DNA of 64,000 nucleotides from MGIIa-L3 sp038150305 (GTDB lineage Archaea; Thermoplasmatota; Poseidoniia; Poseidoniales; Poseidoniaceae). Below, piece after piece: positions 42,124 to 51,244 of the stretch. The notes beneath the pieces are model-generated. The model did no database searches. It was not told where the DNA came from and saw nothing but the letters and a program-made list of their open reading frames with translations. How positions within the stretch are numbered: the first letter of the stretch is position 1; the number at the start of each line of letters is the position of its first letter. The position numbers and the translations under genes were made by a program. The DNA lies in NCBI GenBank assembly GCA_038150305.1, contig JAYOTG010000002.1, positions 1 through 64,000 on the forward strand, in the 5' to 3' direction.

Positions 42124-43275
42124 ATGGCTGGCAACGGAAACGACACCATCAACGTCGTCAACACCCTCTTCCTCATCCTGACGCCCATCGCTTCCATCGC
42201 TGGGCTGTGGTGGCACGCCACGCATTTTGGTGTGACGTGGGTGGAGCCTTTCCTCTTCGTCATCTGGTACTTCGCTTGTGGGCTGAGCATCACCGTTGGC
42301 TACCACCGCTTGTTCAGCCACCGCAGCCACGAAGCCTCGTGGCCCTTGCGTCTGTTCTACGCCCTCTTTGGGGCGGGTGCCTTCGAGAACAGCGCGCTCA
42401 ACTGGTGTGCGGACCACCGCATTCACCACCGTCACACCGACAAGCCCGAGGACCCCTATTCCGCCACCCGCGGGTTTTGGTGGTCCCACATCCTGTGGGT
42501 GATGATCGACGAAGGTGGCGAGCGCATCCATGACCTTTCACAGGTCAAGGACTTGCAAGAAGACCCAATCCTCCGTTTCCAGCACAAGTACTACCTTCTC
42601 CTCTCTGTCGGCATTGGGATGTTCCTTCCCGCCCTTGTCGGTGGCCTGATCAGCGGCGTGCCCGGAGCCGTCGGCGGCTTCGTGTGGGCCGGTCTGGCCC
42701 GCACGGTCTTCACCCACCACGGAACCTTCCTCATCAACTCCGCAGCCCACATTTGGGGCACACAACCCTACGGAGACGCCAACAGCAGCAAGGATTCACC
42801 CATCCTCGCCTTCTTGACCTTCGGTGAAGGCTACCATAACTTCCACCACACCTTCCAGGCCGATTACCGCAACGGCCACCGCTGGTACCATTTCGACCCC
42901 TCCAAGTGGTGGATCAAGGCGTTCGCCCTGATCGGTCTCAAGCAGGGCCTGAAGTCCACGCCAGATTGGCACATTGAAGACAAGCGTCGCCAAGCGACTT
43001 TCGAATCCGCAGCCATCGCGGCCGGCTCCGATGACGCTGACTTGAGCGGCCTTCAAGAGCGCATGACGGCCGCCCGCTCCAACTTCAAGGCACAAAGCCG
43101 TGCGCTGGACAAGTTGCTCGTAGAGCGCCGTGCCGCTCGCAAAGAGCGTCAGGCGGCGCGTCGACAGGAAATCGAGGATGCGATCGCGAAGCTCCGCGAT
43201 GACATCGCGGTTATCCGCGCTGAATTCGCTCAAATCATGAGCGATTTGACCTCCGCCAAGCCGATGATGGCTTGA
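42124..43275 (+). CDS. Delta-9-type fatty-acid desaturase with coiled-coil tail
   Basis: 383 residues from the ATG at 42124. Three histidine boxes are intact: HRLFSH (61-66), HRIHH (98-102) and HNFHH (about 238-242). They match acyl-CoA/acyl-lipid delta-9 desaturases, di-iron membrane enzymes that need oxygen. The four expected membrane helices are present. After residue about 300 an added helical tail rich in Arg/Ala/Glu (KLLVERRAARKERQAARRQE) is predicted to form a coiled coil, not a usual part of the family. Fatty-acid desaturation is unexpected in archaea with isoprenoid lipids, so the true substrate is open. Confidence 0.9.
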   Translation: MAGNGNDTINVVNTLFLILTPIASIAGLWWHATHFGVTWVEPFLFVIWYFACGLSITVGYHRLFSHRSHEASWPLRLFYALFGAGAFENSALNWCADHRIHHRHTDKPEDPYSATRGFWWSHILWVMIDEGGERIHDLSQVKDLQEDPILRFQHKYYLLLSVGIGMFLPALVGGLISGVPGAVGGFVWAGLARTVFTHHGTFLINSAAHIWGTQPYGDANSSKDSPILAFLTFGEGYHNFHHTFQADYRNGHRWYHFDPSKWWIKAFALIGLKQGLKSTPDWHIEDKRRQATFESAAIAAGSDDADLSGLQERMTAARSNFKAQSRALDKLLVERRAARKERQAARRQEIEDAIAKLRDDIAVIRAEFAQIMSDLTSAKPMMA

Positions 43276-43276
43276 A

Positions 43277-44299
43277 TCAATCGAGGTCCGGCACTTCGTG
43301 GAGCCATCCGAACAGGTCTTCTTCCTGCTCGGCTTGCAGACCGGTCAGGTGCGCGTAGAGGTCCATGGTGACCGAGCCAGGCGAGCCGTCGCCAAAGGTC
43401 ACCGTCCGCTCCCCCTGCGTGATGGAGCCAATGGGTGAAATCACCGCGGCGGTGCCACAACAGAAGGCCTCGTCGGCCGCCAAGGCGTATTCCGCGGTGA
43501 CCCGTTCCTCGCGAACCTCAAGGCCGCGATGACGTGCGAGCTCGATGATCGAGGCGCGCGTGATGCCCGGCAGGATGGTGCCCGTGAGCGAGGGGGTGCT
43601 GAGCACGCCGTCCTTCACGCAGAAGAAATTCGCAGCACCGACTTCTTCGATGCAGGTGTGTGTTTCGGCGTCCAAGTAGATGACTTCCGAGTATCCGGCG
43701 GCCTTTGCCGCGTAGGATGGCATCATGCCGGGCGCGTAATTCCCGATGGCCTTTACGCCACCAGAGCCTCCTGGAGCGGCGCGGTGATGATCCTCAGAAA
43801 TGACCAGCGAAATCGCGTTCATGCCTCCCTTGAAGTATGGGCCAACCGGGGTGCAGTAGATCATGAAGGTGTATGACGGCGCTGGAGCAACCCCCAACAC
43901 GGGACCGGACCCGAACAAAATGGGTCGCACGTACAAGGCGCCTCGCCCGCTGGGAGGCACCCAGTCCCGGTTGGCGTGGACCACCTGTTCAACGGCGTCC
44001 ACGAAGAGGGATTCGGGGACAGGCGGCATGCGGAGCCGGTCCGCACCGGCCTGCATGCGGCGAGCGTTTTCTTCCGGGCGGAAGAACACGATGCGGTCAG
44101 CTTCAGTGCGGTAGGCCTTCATGCCCTCAAAAAGACCCTGGCCGTAGTTGAGCACGCCAGCAGCAGGCGAAATCGAGAAGTCCGCAAAGGGCCGAAGCGA
44201 GCCCGGCATCCATGGCTCACCGGCCTTGACCTCGGCCACGTACATCCAATCGGTGGGGGTCAGGGAGAAGGTCAGTGCATCCCAGTCGATGTCCTTCAC
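43277..44299 (-). CDS. ilvE: Branched-chain amino-acid aminotransferase
   Basis: 340 residues of the fold-type IV PLP enzyme family, in the eukaryote-like/long BCAT form. FEGMKAYR (58-64) and the pyridoxal lysine Lys183 in GGVKAIGNYAP are present, with YLDAETHTCIEEVGAANFF and the TGTILPGITRASI motif. It interconverts Leu, Ile and Val with their keto acids using 2-oxoglutarate. This links to the Liv importer at the left end and needs the PLP supplied by pdxH. It is divergent from polB and converges with the desaturase, with 1 base between. Confidence 0.95.
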   Translation of the reverse strand: MKDIDWDALTFSLTPTDWMYVAEVKAGEPWMPGSLRPFADFSISPAAGVLNYGQGLFEGMKAYRTEADRIVFFRPEENARRMQAGADRLRMPPVPESLFVDAVEQVVHANRDWVPPSGRGALYVRPILFGSGPVLGVAPAPSYTFMIYCTPVGPYFKGGMNAISLVISEDHHRAAPGGSGGVKAIGNYAPGMMPSYAAKAAGYSEVIYLDAETHTCIEEVGAANFFCVKDGVLSTPSLTGTILPGITRASIIELARHRGLEVREERVTAEYALAADEAFCCGTAAVISPIGSITQGERTVTFGDGSPGSVTMDLYAHLTGLQAEQEEDLFGWLHEVPDLD

Positions 44300-44412
44300 G
44301 CCAGACCCTCCAACCGTTGTGGAATCGGCGGGGTATCAAGACTTTGCGCGTCCCCCTGAAGGGTGAGGATGGCCGGTGCGAAGGGCTGAAGGAGGCCCCG
44401 GTGGAGGAGGAC

Positions 44413-47076
44413 ATGATGGCCTCCGAACGCTGGGAAGGCCGCATCGGCGTCATCAGTTCGCGCTACCGGTCCATCGGGGAAGGGGCCACTGGCTCGACGG
44501 TGGTGGAGCTCTTTGGCCGCGCCGCTAGTGGAGAAAGCGTGTGCGTGCTCGTGCACGGGCTGCGCCCCCACATCGAGGTCGCGCCGATCGGGCGGTGGTC
44601 GAGCGGGCTCGACGTTCCCGAGGCGCTGGTTGAGGCAGCGGCCCGGCTCAAGGCACGCGAACAGGTCCGCGAAGTCAGCGGTCCTGAACTCCGCTGGACC
44701 GACCTCGGATGGAAGCCGGTCTGGCGCGTCGAGGTGCACCAGCCCTTCATGGTGCCCGAACTCCGTCGTGCGTTGGAAGGCGCATGGTCGCTTTTTGCCG
44801 CGGACATCCCCTTCACCAACCGCCTCCTGTTGGAGGCTGACCTTGGCATGCACGTGGCCGTCGCAGGTGACGTTGTGGCTCGCCGCTCGGACGGCGAAGC
44901 GGCCGAGTCAGCGGTGCGGGCCGCTGGCGGTGGTGGTGTGTACGGCGTGGACCTCACCTTGCAGTGCGTGCTCGAGGACCTTCAGCCGACCGAGGCCTTT
45001 CCCGTCCCGTTCCGGATGCTCTCCTTTGACCTCGAAACCAGCATCGCCGACAACCGGATCCTGTGCGCGGCTGCCGTGGTCGAGGACCTTGCGACCGGAG
45101 ACCGCAGCGTGCACACCTGGCGCGACGATGAATCCGAATTGCTGGAGGGCATGACGCGGTTGGTGCTCGAACACGACCCCGACATCATCACGGGATACAA
45201 CATTGACAACTTCGATTTGCCACGCATCGCGGAGCGTGTGGAAGCCCTCGGCGGACGCAAAGACGCAGCACGACGCCTGGCCATGTTCGGCTGGGGTCGC
45301 ACCCCTCAGGACGCGTCGGACCTTCGTCGGCAGCGGGAATCGGTCATCCCAAAGCGCGCCAGCACCCGGGCGTGGACGCTTGGTGGCCGATGCGTCATGG
45401 ACGCGTGGTGGCAAGCCAGGATGGCCCTGCGGCCACAGCGCGAGACTTTGGCCTTCGTCAGCGCGTTGTTGTTTCCCGAAGACGCAGAGCGGCAAAAGAT
45501 GGACGTGGACGCCTCACGGATGGACGAGGAATGGGCGGCACGACCCGATGTGGTGCTCGAGTATTGCCGTCGAGACGCAGCCCTGCCGTTGGACATCCTG
45601 CACGCCCTGCAGATCGTGCGCAGAAAGGAGGCTGTGGCCGCGGTGGCCAAGGTCCCATTCGAGACCGCCAGCAACGGAAGCACCAGCCAACTCATCGATT
45701 CCTTGGTGATTCGGCGTGCGGATCGGACCGGTATCGCCGTGCCGATGACCGGCAGCGCCGAGCCGAAGGAAGGGCAAATCACGGGAGGATACGTGCACGA
45801 CGTGGAAGCAGGTTTGCACCCTTGGATTGCCGTGTTGGACTTCAAGAGCATGTACCCCAGCATCATGATTGGTCACAACATCTGCTACACCACACGGGTG
45901 GACCCCGCGCACCCAGAGCAACCCGTGGATGAGGCCGAGCTCCACACCGCACCGACAGGCGTGCGGTTCTGGGGCGACGAGCATCGAACCGGCTTGGTGC
46001 CCTTCCTGCTACGCGACCTGATGGCGCAACGTGAACTGCACAAGGCGGGCATGCGTGATGCGGAGACTGAGGCGGAGCGGGCGTTCCACGACGACATGCA
46101 GTACGCGGTGAAGATCCTCATGAACTCCTTCTACGGAGTGTTTGCTTCGGGGTTCTACCGGTTCACCCACCGCGATTTGGGCTCGTCCATCACCGCTTGG
46201 GCGAGGCACAACATCAAGGCCGTCATCGCCGATTTGGAAGAGCAGGGCCATCCCGTCGTCTATTCCGATACGGACTCCATCTTCGTCAAGTCGCCCATTG
46301 AGGGTGATGTGCCAGGTGCGGTCCCAGCTCAAGCAAGAAAGGATGCAGAAGACGGGGACGTCGAGGCCGAGGCCATCGTCGAGCAGTGGGAGAAGGCCAA
46401 GGACGCGATGGTGGCCTTCGGCCTCGATTTGGCCGAGCGGTACAGCCGTGACGCGGCCGTGCTGGAGTTTGAGAAGGGCCTCTCTGTGTTCTTCTCTCAC
46501 GGCGCCAAGAAGCGCTACGTCGGACAGGTGGTGTGGCCAAAGGAAGACATGCTCATCCGTGGCTACGAGACCCAGCGGACCGATTCCTTCGCCTACCTGG
46601 TTGAGAGCATGCACACCGTGATGGAGCATGCTTTGGCGGACGAAGGCGAGGCTTTGGTGGCGTATGCGCTCGAGCAGGTTGGAGCCCTGAAAAGCCAACA
46701 GGTCGAGGCCGATCGCCTGATCCTGGCCAAGTCCTGCAAGGGGAAGGTGCGGAAGGACGGCACGGTCGATTTCGCGTCTTCGTACGCGAATCCGGACAGC
46801 ATGGCGCAGGTCCGGGCAGCCAAGCAGCGCATCGAATTGGGCCTCCCTTTCACGTCGGGCATGAAGGTCTCCTTCGTGGTCACCGATGCGAGTCAGCGCC
46901 CCATGCAGGTGGGGGCGTGGCTGGAGGAGCAGGATCAAGGTGGCGTTCAGGGATACGACGGGCGCTTCTATGCAGAGCGCCTCGCCGCCGCACTCGGGCG
47001 CATCACGGAGGCCTTTGGCTGGACGGCCCAAGACCTGATGCGCGGCAGCCGACAAACTTCCCTCTTCTCGTTTTGA
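44413..47076 (+). CDS. polB: Family B DNA polymerase
   Basis: 887 residues from the ATG at 44413, which follows GTGGAGGAGG; another ATG is 3 bases on. The 3'-5' exonuclease motif FDLETS lies near residue 205. Polymerase motif A is DFKSMYPSI (about 476-484), motif B KILMNSFYGV (about 567-576), and motif C YSDTDSIF (about 617-624), with both catalytic aspartates. Archaeal PolB proteins are about 780-900 residues. No intein is visible. It is the replicative or repair polymerase. Its stop overlaps a possible start (TGATG) of the downstream lipoprotein gene. Confidence 0.96.
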   Translation: MMASERWEGRIGVISSRYRSIGEGATGSTVVELFGRAASGESVCVLVHGLRPHIEVAPIGRWSSGLDVPEALVEAAARLKAREQVREVSGPELRWTDLGWKPVWRVEVHQPFMVPELRRALEGAWSLFAADIPFTNRLLLEADLGMHVAVAGDVVARRSDGEAAESAVRAAGGGGVYGVDLTLQCVLEDLQPTEAFPVPFRMLSFDLETSIADNRILCAAAVVEDLATGDRSVHTWRDDESELLEGMTRLVLEHDPDIITGYNIDNFDLPRIAERVEALGGRKDAARRLAMFGWGRTPQDASDLRRQRESVIPKRASTRAWTLGGRCVMDAWWQARMALRPQRETLAFVSALLFPEDAERQKMDVDASRMDEEWAARPDVVLEYCRRDAALPLDILHALQIVRRKEAVAAVAKVPFETASNGSTSQLIDSLVIRRADRTGIAVPMTGSAEPKEGQITGGYVHDVEAGLHPWIAVLDFKSMYPSIMIGHNICYTTRVDPAHPEQPVDEAELHTAPTGVRFWGDEHRTGLVPFLLRDLMAQRELHKAGMRDAETEAERAFHDDMQYAVKILMNSFYGVFASGFYRFTHRDLGSSITAWARHNIKAVIADLEEQGHPVVYSDTDSIFVKSPIEGDVPGAVPAQARKDAEDGDVEAEAIVEQWEKAKDAMVAFGLDLAERYSRDAAVLEFEKGLSVFFSHGAKKRYVGQVVWPKEDMLIRGYETQRTDSFAYLVESMHTVMEHALADEGEALVAYALEQVGALKSQQVEADRLILAKSCKGKVRKDGTVDFASSYANPDSMAQVRAAKQRIELGLPFTSGMKVSFVVTDASQRPMQVGAWLEEQDQGGVQGYDGRFYAERLAAALGRITEAFGWTAQDLMRGSRQTSLFSF

Positions 47077-47126
47077 TGCCGCAGCAGGGCACAGGGTTCT
47101 TGTGGACGCGGTGGGCACCTTTCACC

Positions 47127-48305
47127 ATGGGACGATGGCCGGTGGCAGCGAGCCTCATGCTGTTGATGGTGGCCTCAAGCCTTGCCGGGTGTGTGACGGA
47201 AGGCGGTGAGGAGACGGGCCTCGACGCCGTGTTCACCCTCTCACCGGCCAACAACATTCGCGTTGGGGACACGGTCGCTTTCGATGCCTCGGGCTCTCTG
47301 CCCAACGACGGTTCCCTCAGCTACCGTTGGGATTTCGACGGCAATGGGACCGTGGACGCCACCGGCCGAACGGCCGAGTGGACCTTTGGGGTCGCAGGCA
47401 GTTTCACGGTCGTGCTGACCATTTCCGACGGTGTTCGCTCAGCCGAAGCGAGCCGGGCGGTGGACGTGGTCGAGGCGTCTGCGGAAGCGCCGACGGCGAC
47501 CATCAGCGTGGATGCCTCATCCGAATTCGACTGCTTGGGCGAGGACGTGTCGGCGAGTTCCTACATCCTCATCTGGATTTGCGAGGACGACAAAGAGACG
47601 TCGGATCGCCGCATTTCCGCCACCACGACGGTGGCGCTTGACGCAAGCGATTCTGAAGCCGCCACCTCTGACGATTTCATCACCGAGTGGAGCTGGGACC
47701 TTGCGCCGTCCGAAGACGACGACGGCGACGGTGATCCAGAGAACGACGCCGATTTGGACGGGGAGACCGTGGACTGGACGTCCGTGGCGCCCGGTGAATA
47801 CGAAGTCGTGCTGACCGTCAAGAGCAGCAAGGGCATGACCAGCACAGACGAGGTCAAAGTGCACGTGAACTACGCCGGTACCTGGACGGATTTCGAGATG
47901 GGAGGAAACAGCTCCTCCGGACCCGCGCAACTCGATTTTGACGTCACGGTGGTCTATGACCGGGACAGCGGCAACACCATCCGCAAAGCCATCGCGGAGC
48001 TGAGCTACCCGAAGCAGGACGACGATTGGGTCGTTGGCGGTGGCCAACAGCAGAACAACAACCGCCTCGAGATTTACGTCCTCGACGAAGAGAACGAAGA
48101 GGTGGTGAACTCCTCAGAAATTGGTGACGATCAGCGCGAGGACGGGGAGTGCAACAGCGACGATTACTGCCTGAGCCTCCCCCTGTCCTCCTACTTGATG
48201 ACCGACACCACGCACGGTGACGGCGAGTGGACGATGCGCATCCACAACGACCGCTGGAACGACATCAAGGTCCACCAATTCCGCATCGTGTTGGAGTACA
48301 AGTAA
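47127..48305 (+). CDS. PKD-domain lipoprotein
   Basis: 392 residues from the ATG at 47127; an alternative at 47076 overlaps the polB stop. MGRWPVAASLMLLMVASSLAGC is a lipoprotein signal with the lipobox SLAGC. The first domain is a PKD repeat (VAFDASGSLPNDGSLSYRWDFDG ... SFTVVLTISDG), and a second, longer one carries an acidic insertion (SEDDDGDGDPENDADLDGE). A beta domain of about 130 residues completes the chain. PKD domains are common in archaeal surface proteins. Ligand or partner unknown. Confidence 0.83.
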   Translation: MGRWPVAASLMLLMVASSLAGCVTEGGEETGLDAVFTLSPANNIRVGDTVAFDASGSLPNDGSLSYRWDFDGNGTVDATGRTAEWTFGVAGSFTVVLTISDGVRSAEASRAVDVVEASAEAPTATISVDASSEFDCLGEDVSASSYILIWICEDDKETSDRRISATTTVALDASDSEAATSDDFITEWSWDLAPSEDDDGDGDPENDADLDGETVDWTSVAPGEYEVVLTVKSSKGMTSTDEVKVHVNYAGTWTDFEMGGNSSSGPAQLDFDVTVVYDRDSGNTIRKAIAELSYPKQDDDWVVGGGQQQNNNRLEIYVLDEENEEVVNSSEIGDDQREDGECNSDDYCLSLPLSSYLMTDTTHGDGEWTMRIHNDRWNDIKVHQFRIVLEYK

Positions 48306-48348
48306 GCCCGAATTCCAACGCAAGGCTCCACTCGGGGGCAGCGTGGAG

Positions 48349-48358
48349 TTCAAATAGG
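48349..48358 (+). promoter_or_regulatory. Candidate TATA box of the aEF1A gene
   Basis: TTCAAATAGG lies 38-47 bases upstream of the aEF1A ATG in a 90-base intergenic region. It is followed by GGGAG, so the whole GTTCAAATAGGGGAG parallels the tRNA-Ser (GTTCATAGGGGAG) and secG elements. A strong promoter is expected here because aEF1A is among the most abundant proteins. Confidence 0.5.
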
Positions 48359-48395
48359 GGAGTTCAGTCGGCGACTCGCACAGGAGTGTATTACC

Positions 48396-49691
48396 ATGCC
48401 ATCGCAGTGGGAAGACAAGAGCAAGCCACACCGTAACATCGTTTTCGTCGGTCACGTCGATCACGGAAAGTCCACGACCGTCGGTCGTCTCCTTCTGGAC
48501 TCCGGTCACATCGAAGGACACGTCATCGAGAAGAACGAGAAGCTCGCCGCCGAGCAAGGCAAGGCCGGTTTCGGTCTGGCCTACGTGATGGACGGGCTCA
48601 AGGAAGAGCGCGAGCGTGGAATCACCATCGACGTCGCGCACAAGGAGTTCTTCACCCCCAAGTACTACTGGACCGTCATCGACGCTCCCGGTCACCGTGA
48701 CTTCGTGAAGAACATGATCACCGGCGCCTCCCAGGCCGACACCGCTGTGCTGCTCTGCGCGGCCAACGACGGTGTCAACGCGCAGACCAAGGAACACGCG
48801 TTCCTGGCTCGTGTGCTCGGTGTGAAGGAACTCATCGTCCACGTCAACAAGATGGACATCTCCGGTGTCGACTGGGCCGAAGAGAAGTACAACGCCACCA
48901 AGACCGAGGTGTCCAACCTCCTCAAGATGGCGGGCTTCGGCGGTCAGCTCGACCGCATCCCCTTCATCCCCGCGTCCAGCCTCAACGGCGACAACGTGTT
49001 TGAGAAGTCCTCCAACTGCCCCTGGTACAGCGGCCCCACCCTCTTCGAGGCCATCGACGCTGCCGCCATGCCCGACAAGCCTGTGGACAAGGCCCTCCGC
49101 CTACCCATCCAGGACGTCTACAAGATCGGCGGCATCGGTACCGTGCCCGTCGGTAAGGTCGAGACCGGTGTCCTGAACGTCGGCAAGACCGTTGTGTTCA
49201 ACCCCAGCCAGAAGTCGGCTGAGGTCAAGTCCATCGAGATGCACCACACCATGGTCGACAAGGCCGAGCCCGGCGACAACGTCGGTTTCAACGTCCGTGG
49301 TCTCGCCGCCACCGACATCCGCCGCGGTGACGTGGCCGGCTACTCCGACAGCGAGCCCACCTACGTCCGCCACGACGAGACCTTCGTCGGGCAGATTCAG
49401 CTCATGGACATCCCCAAGGCTGTCTCTGTTGGCTACACCCCGGTGTTCCACGCTCACACCGCTCAGGTTGCTGTGCGCTTCCAAGAACTCCTTGAGAAGA
49501 CGAACAAGGCCGGCAAGGAGGCCAACCCCTCCTTCCTGAAGACCGGTGACGCTTGCCTGATCCGCTTCCAGCCGACCAAGCCGATGGCCATCGAAGCCAT
49601 GGAGAGCTTCCCTGAACTCTCCCGCTTCGCCATCCGCGACATGGGCAAGACCGTCGCTGCCGGCGTCTGCCTCAAAATCGAGAAGAAGTGA
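48396..49691 (+). CDS. tuf: Translation elongation factor 1-alpha (aEF1A)
   Basis: 431 residues of the archaeal/eukaryotic EF1A GTPase. Motifs: G1 GHVDHGKST (19-27), G2 EERERGITIDVAH, G3 DAPGHRDF and G4 NKMD. It carries the archaeal EF1A insertions that bacterial EF-Tu lacks and the domain II/III segments (KVETGVLNVGKTVVF; NVGFNVRG). It delivers aminoacyl-tRNA to the ribosome. It is followed 36 bases later by the uS10 gene, the same EF1A-S10 order found in many archaea. Confidence 0.98.
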   Translation: MPSQWEDKSKPHRNIVFVGHVDHGKSTTVGRLLLDSGHIEGHVIEKNEKLAAEQGKAGFGLAYVMDGLKEERERGITIDVAHKEFFTPKYYWTVIDAPGHRDFVKNMITGASQADTAVLLCAANDGVNAQTKEHAFLARVLGVKELIVHVNKMDISGVDWAEEKYNATKTEVSNLLKMAGFGGQLDRIPFIPASSLNGDNVFEKSSNCPWYSGPTLFEAIDAAAMPDKPVDKALRLPIQDVYKIGGIGTVPVGKVETGVLNVGKTVVFNPSQKSAEVKSIEMHHTMVDKAEPGDNVGFNVRGLAATDIRRGDVAGYSDSEPTYVRHDETFVGQIQLMDIPKAVSVGYTPVFHAHTAQVAVRFQELLEKTNKAGKEANPSFLKTGDACLIRFQPTKPMAIEAMESFPELSRFAIRDMGKTVAAGVCLKIEKK

Positions 49692-49727
49692 GCCTCAACT
49701 GAGGGCATGAACTGAGGAGGGTCATCG

Positions 49728-50057
49728 ATGGCTGCGGTCACCATGATCAAGTTGACCGGTGAGAATCACCGGGATATCGACCATGTCGCTCAGCAGATCA
49801 AGTTGATCTGCGACTCTGGCGGCGTCAAGCTCCGAGGCCCCATCCCTTTGCCCACACGCCGCCTTGTGGTGCCCGTCCGCCGAGCACCCGACGGTGAGGG
49901 CAGCGAGACCTACGACCACTTCGAGATGCGCGTTCACAAGCGCCTGCTTGAGATGGACATCACCTCGGGCAAGGACGAATCCGCGCTTCGCAACGTCGCC
50001 CGGATCGACATCCCCGACACGGTCAGCATCGAAATTTCGATGCGCAGCGTCAACTGA
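49728..50057 (+). CDS. rps10: Ribosomal protein uS10
   Basis: 109 residues. IKLTGENHRDIDHVAQQI, GPIPLPTRRLVVPVRR and DHFEMRVHKRLLEMD are conserved uS10 blocks. VSIEISM closes the fold. The size is that of archaeal S10 (about 102-110). ATGGCTGCG follows GAGGAGGG. Probably co-transcribed with aEF1A. Confidence 0.96.
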   Translation: MAAVTMIKLTGENHRDIDHVAQQIKLICDSGGVKLRGPIPLPTRRLVVPVRRAPDGEGSETYDHFEMRVHKRLLEMDITSGKDESALRNVARIDIPDTVSIEISMRSVN

Positions 50058-50139
50058 GCCCGGCTCCGCCGCTCTTCCGTTTTGTCATACCATGGTGCAA
50101 CCGCTGTCAACGTCGAAGCAACCCTTGGATTGACTGGCG

Positions 50140-51147
50140 TCAGAGGTTTGCTGCTTCAGCGACGCCTGAAGCCACCAGGATGTCCGCGACGTCCGGCGTA
50201 AGCATATGGACGTCGCCTGAGGAAAGCACGATCTCTTCACCGTCGGGACCCAGGATGGGATCCTCCATCGAGGCAAGGATGCGGACGCGGGCAAGCGCTT
50301 CTTGCGTTGACGCACCGCCCAACTTCGATGCTCCTCCAGTGGAGGTTGATTCCGGCTCGGGTTCGACCACAGGTGAGGTTTGAGCGGTTGGGGCCGGCGC
50401 GAGTTCCAGTGCGGCCGAGTGTCGACCTTCTTTGGGAGGGTTCGGGGCAGGGTCGGGGGTGTCGAAGAGGTACTCCTCCTCCGGCCAGTCGTCCAACCGC
50501 TCCGACATCAACCGCTCCTCCTCGTCCATCCGGTGGTCTTGGAGGGTGGGCGGGTCTGGGTCTTCGAAGGCCAGCGCAGGGGGCGGCCGGCCCGTCAGCC
50601 CCTCTCCTTCGGTGAAGGCATCGAGTTGCGTCGTTCCGCGAGGAGCAAGATCCGATGAAGCAGGACGTGATGATGCGGCTTCTGCAGGGAGGCCATTTTG
50701 CATCGATGCCCAGTCCACGGCTCGCTTGAAGCGGTCCATCTGTTCCTTCATCGCGGTGTAGAATTCTCGCTCAGCCGGATCGTGGCGGCTCCAATCCAAC
50801 GACGGGAGCTCATTTGGTTGGCTCGCCGGGGACGGCGAGCGCAGGGATTGGCTGGACGCATGCTGCATCATGGCCACAAGGCGACGACGTGCCAACTCGC
50901 TGGCGACGCGGCGGATGGTCGCCTGCCGCCGCTGAAGGTTCTGAACGCGGAGGTCGAACCCGTGCTTTCTGACCGCTTCATGGAGTTCCAAATCGATGGA
51001 TTGGAGGAGTCGGCTCACCGCATTCCAGAAGTCTGGACGAGGCAAGGGAATGGGAATCCGACGGTTGATTTGTTGCCGGTGGGTGGTCGTGAGTTGCTCC
51101 TCGACCTCTCGTGCAGCGGCCTCATCGAGGGGACCTGCTGCACTCAT
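50140..51147 (-). CDS. Gins51-like subunit of the GINS replication complex
   Basis: 335 residues from the ATG at 51147 (TTG at 51192 possible). The N-terminal helical A domain (DFWNAVSRLLQSIDLELHEAV ... RVQNLQRRQATIRRVASELARRRL) and the C-terminal small B domain (ILGPDGEEIVLSSGDVHMLT PDVADILVASGVAE) match the archaeal GINS pattern in which the A domain comes first (Gins51). The central about 150 residues are acidic, proline-rich and probably disordered, making it longer than typical archaeal Gins51 (about 150-200). GINS joins MCM and Cdc45/GAN to form the replicative helicase. It is divergent from the giant surface-protein gene, and polB is nearby. Confidence 0.75.
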   Translation of the reverse strand: MSAAGPLDEAAAREVEEQLTTTHRQQINRRIPIPLPRPDFWNAVSRLLQSIDLELHEAVRKHGFDLRVQNLQRRQATIRRVASELARRRLVAMMQHASSQSLRSPSPASQPNELPSLDWSRHDPAEREFYTAMKEQMDRFKRAVDWASMQNGLPAEAASSRPASSDLAPRGTTQLDAFTEGEGLTGRPPPALAFEDPDPPTLQDHRMDEEERLMSERLDDWPEEEYLFDTPDPAPNPPKEGRHSAALELAPAPTAQTSPVVEPEPESTSTGGASKLGGASTQEALARVRILASMEDPILGPDGEEIVLSSGDVHMLTPDVADILVASGVAEAANL

Positions 51148-51244
51148 CACCTGCTCGTCGTGACGAGACCACTTGAAACCTTCAATCCTCAAACCGCACG
51201 CAAAGAACGAGCGTTCAAGTTCACCCGATGGTGTCGTTCAACGG

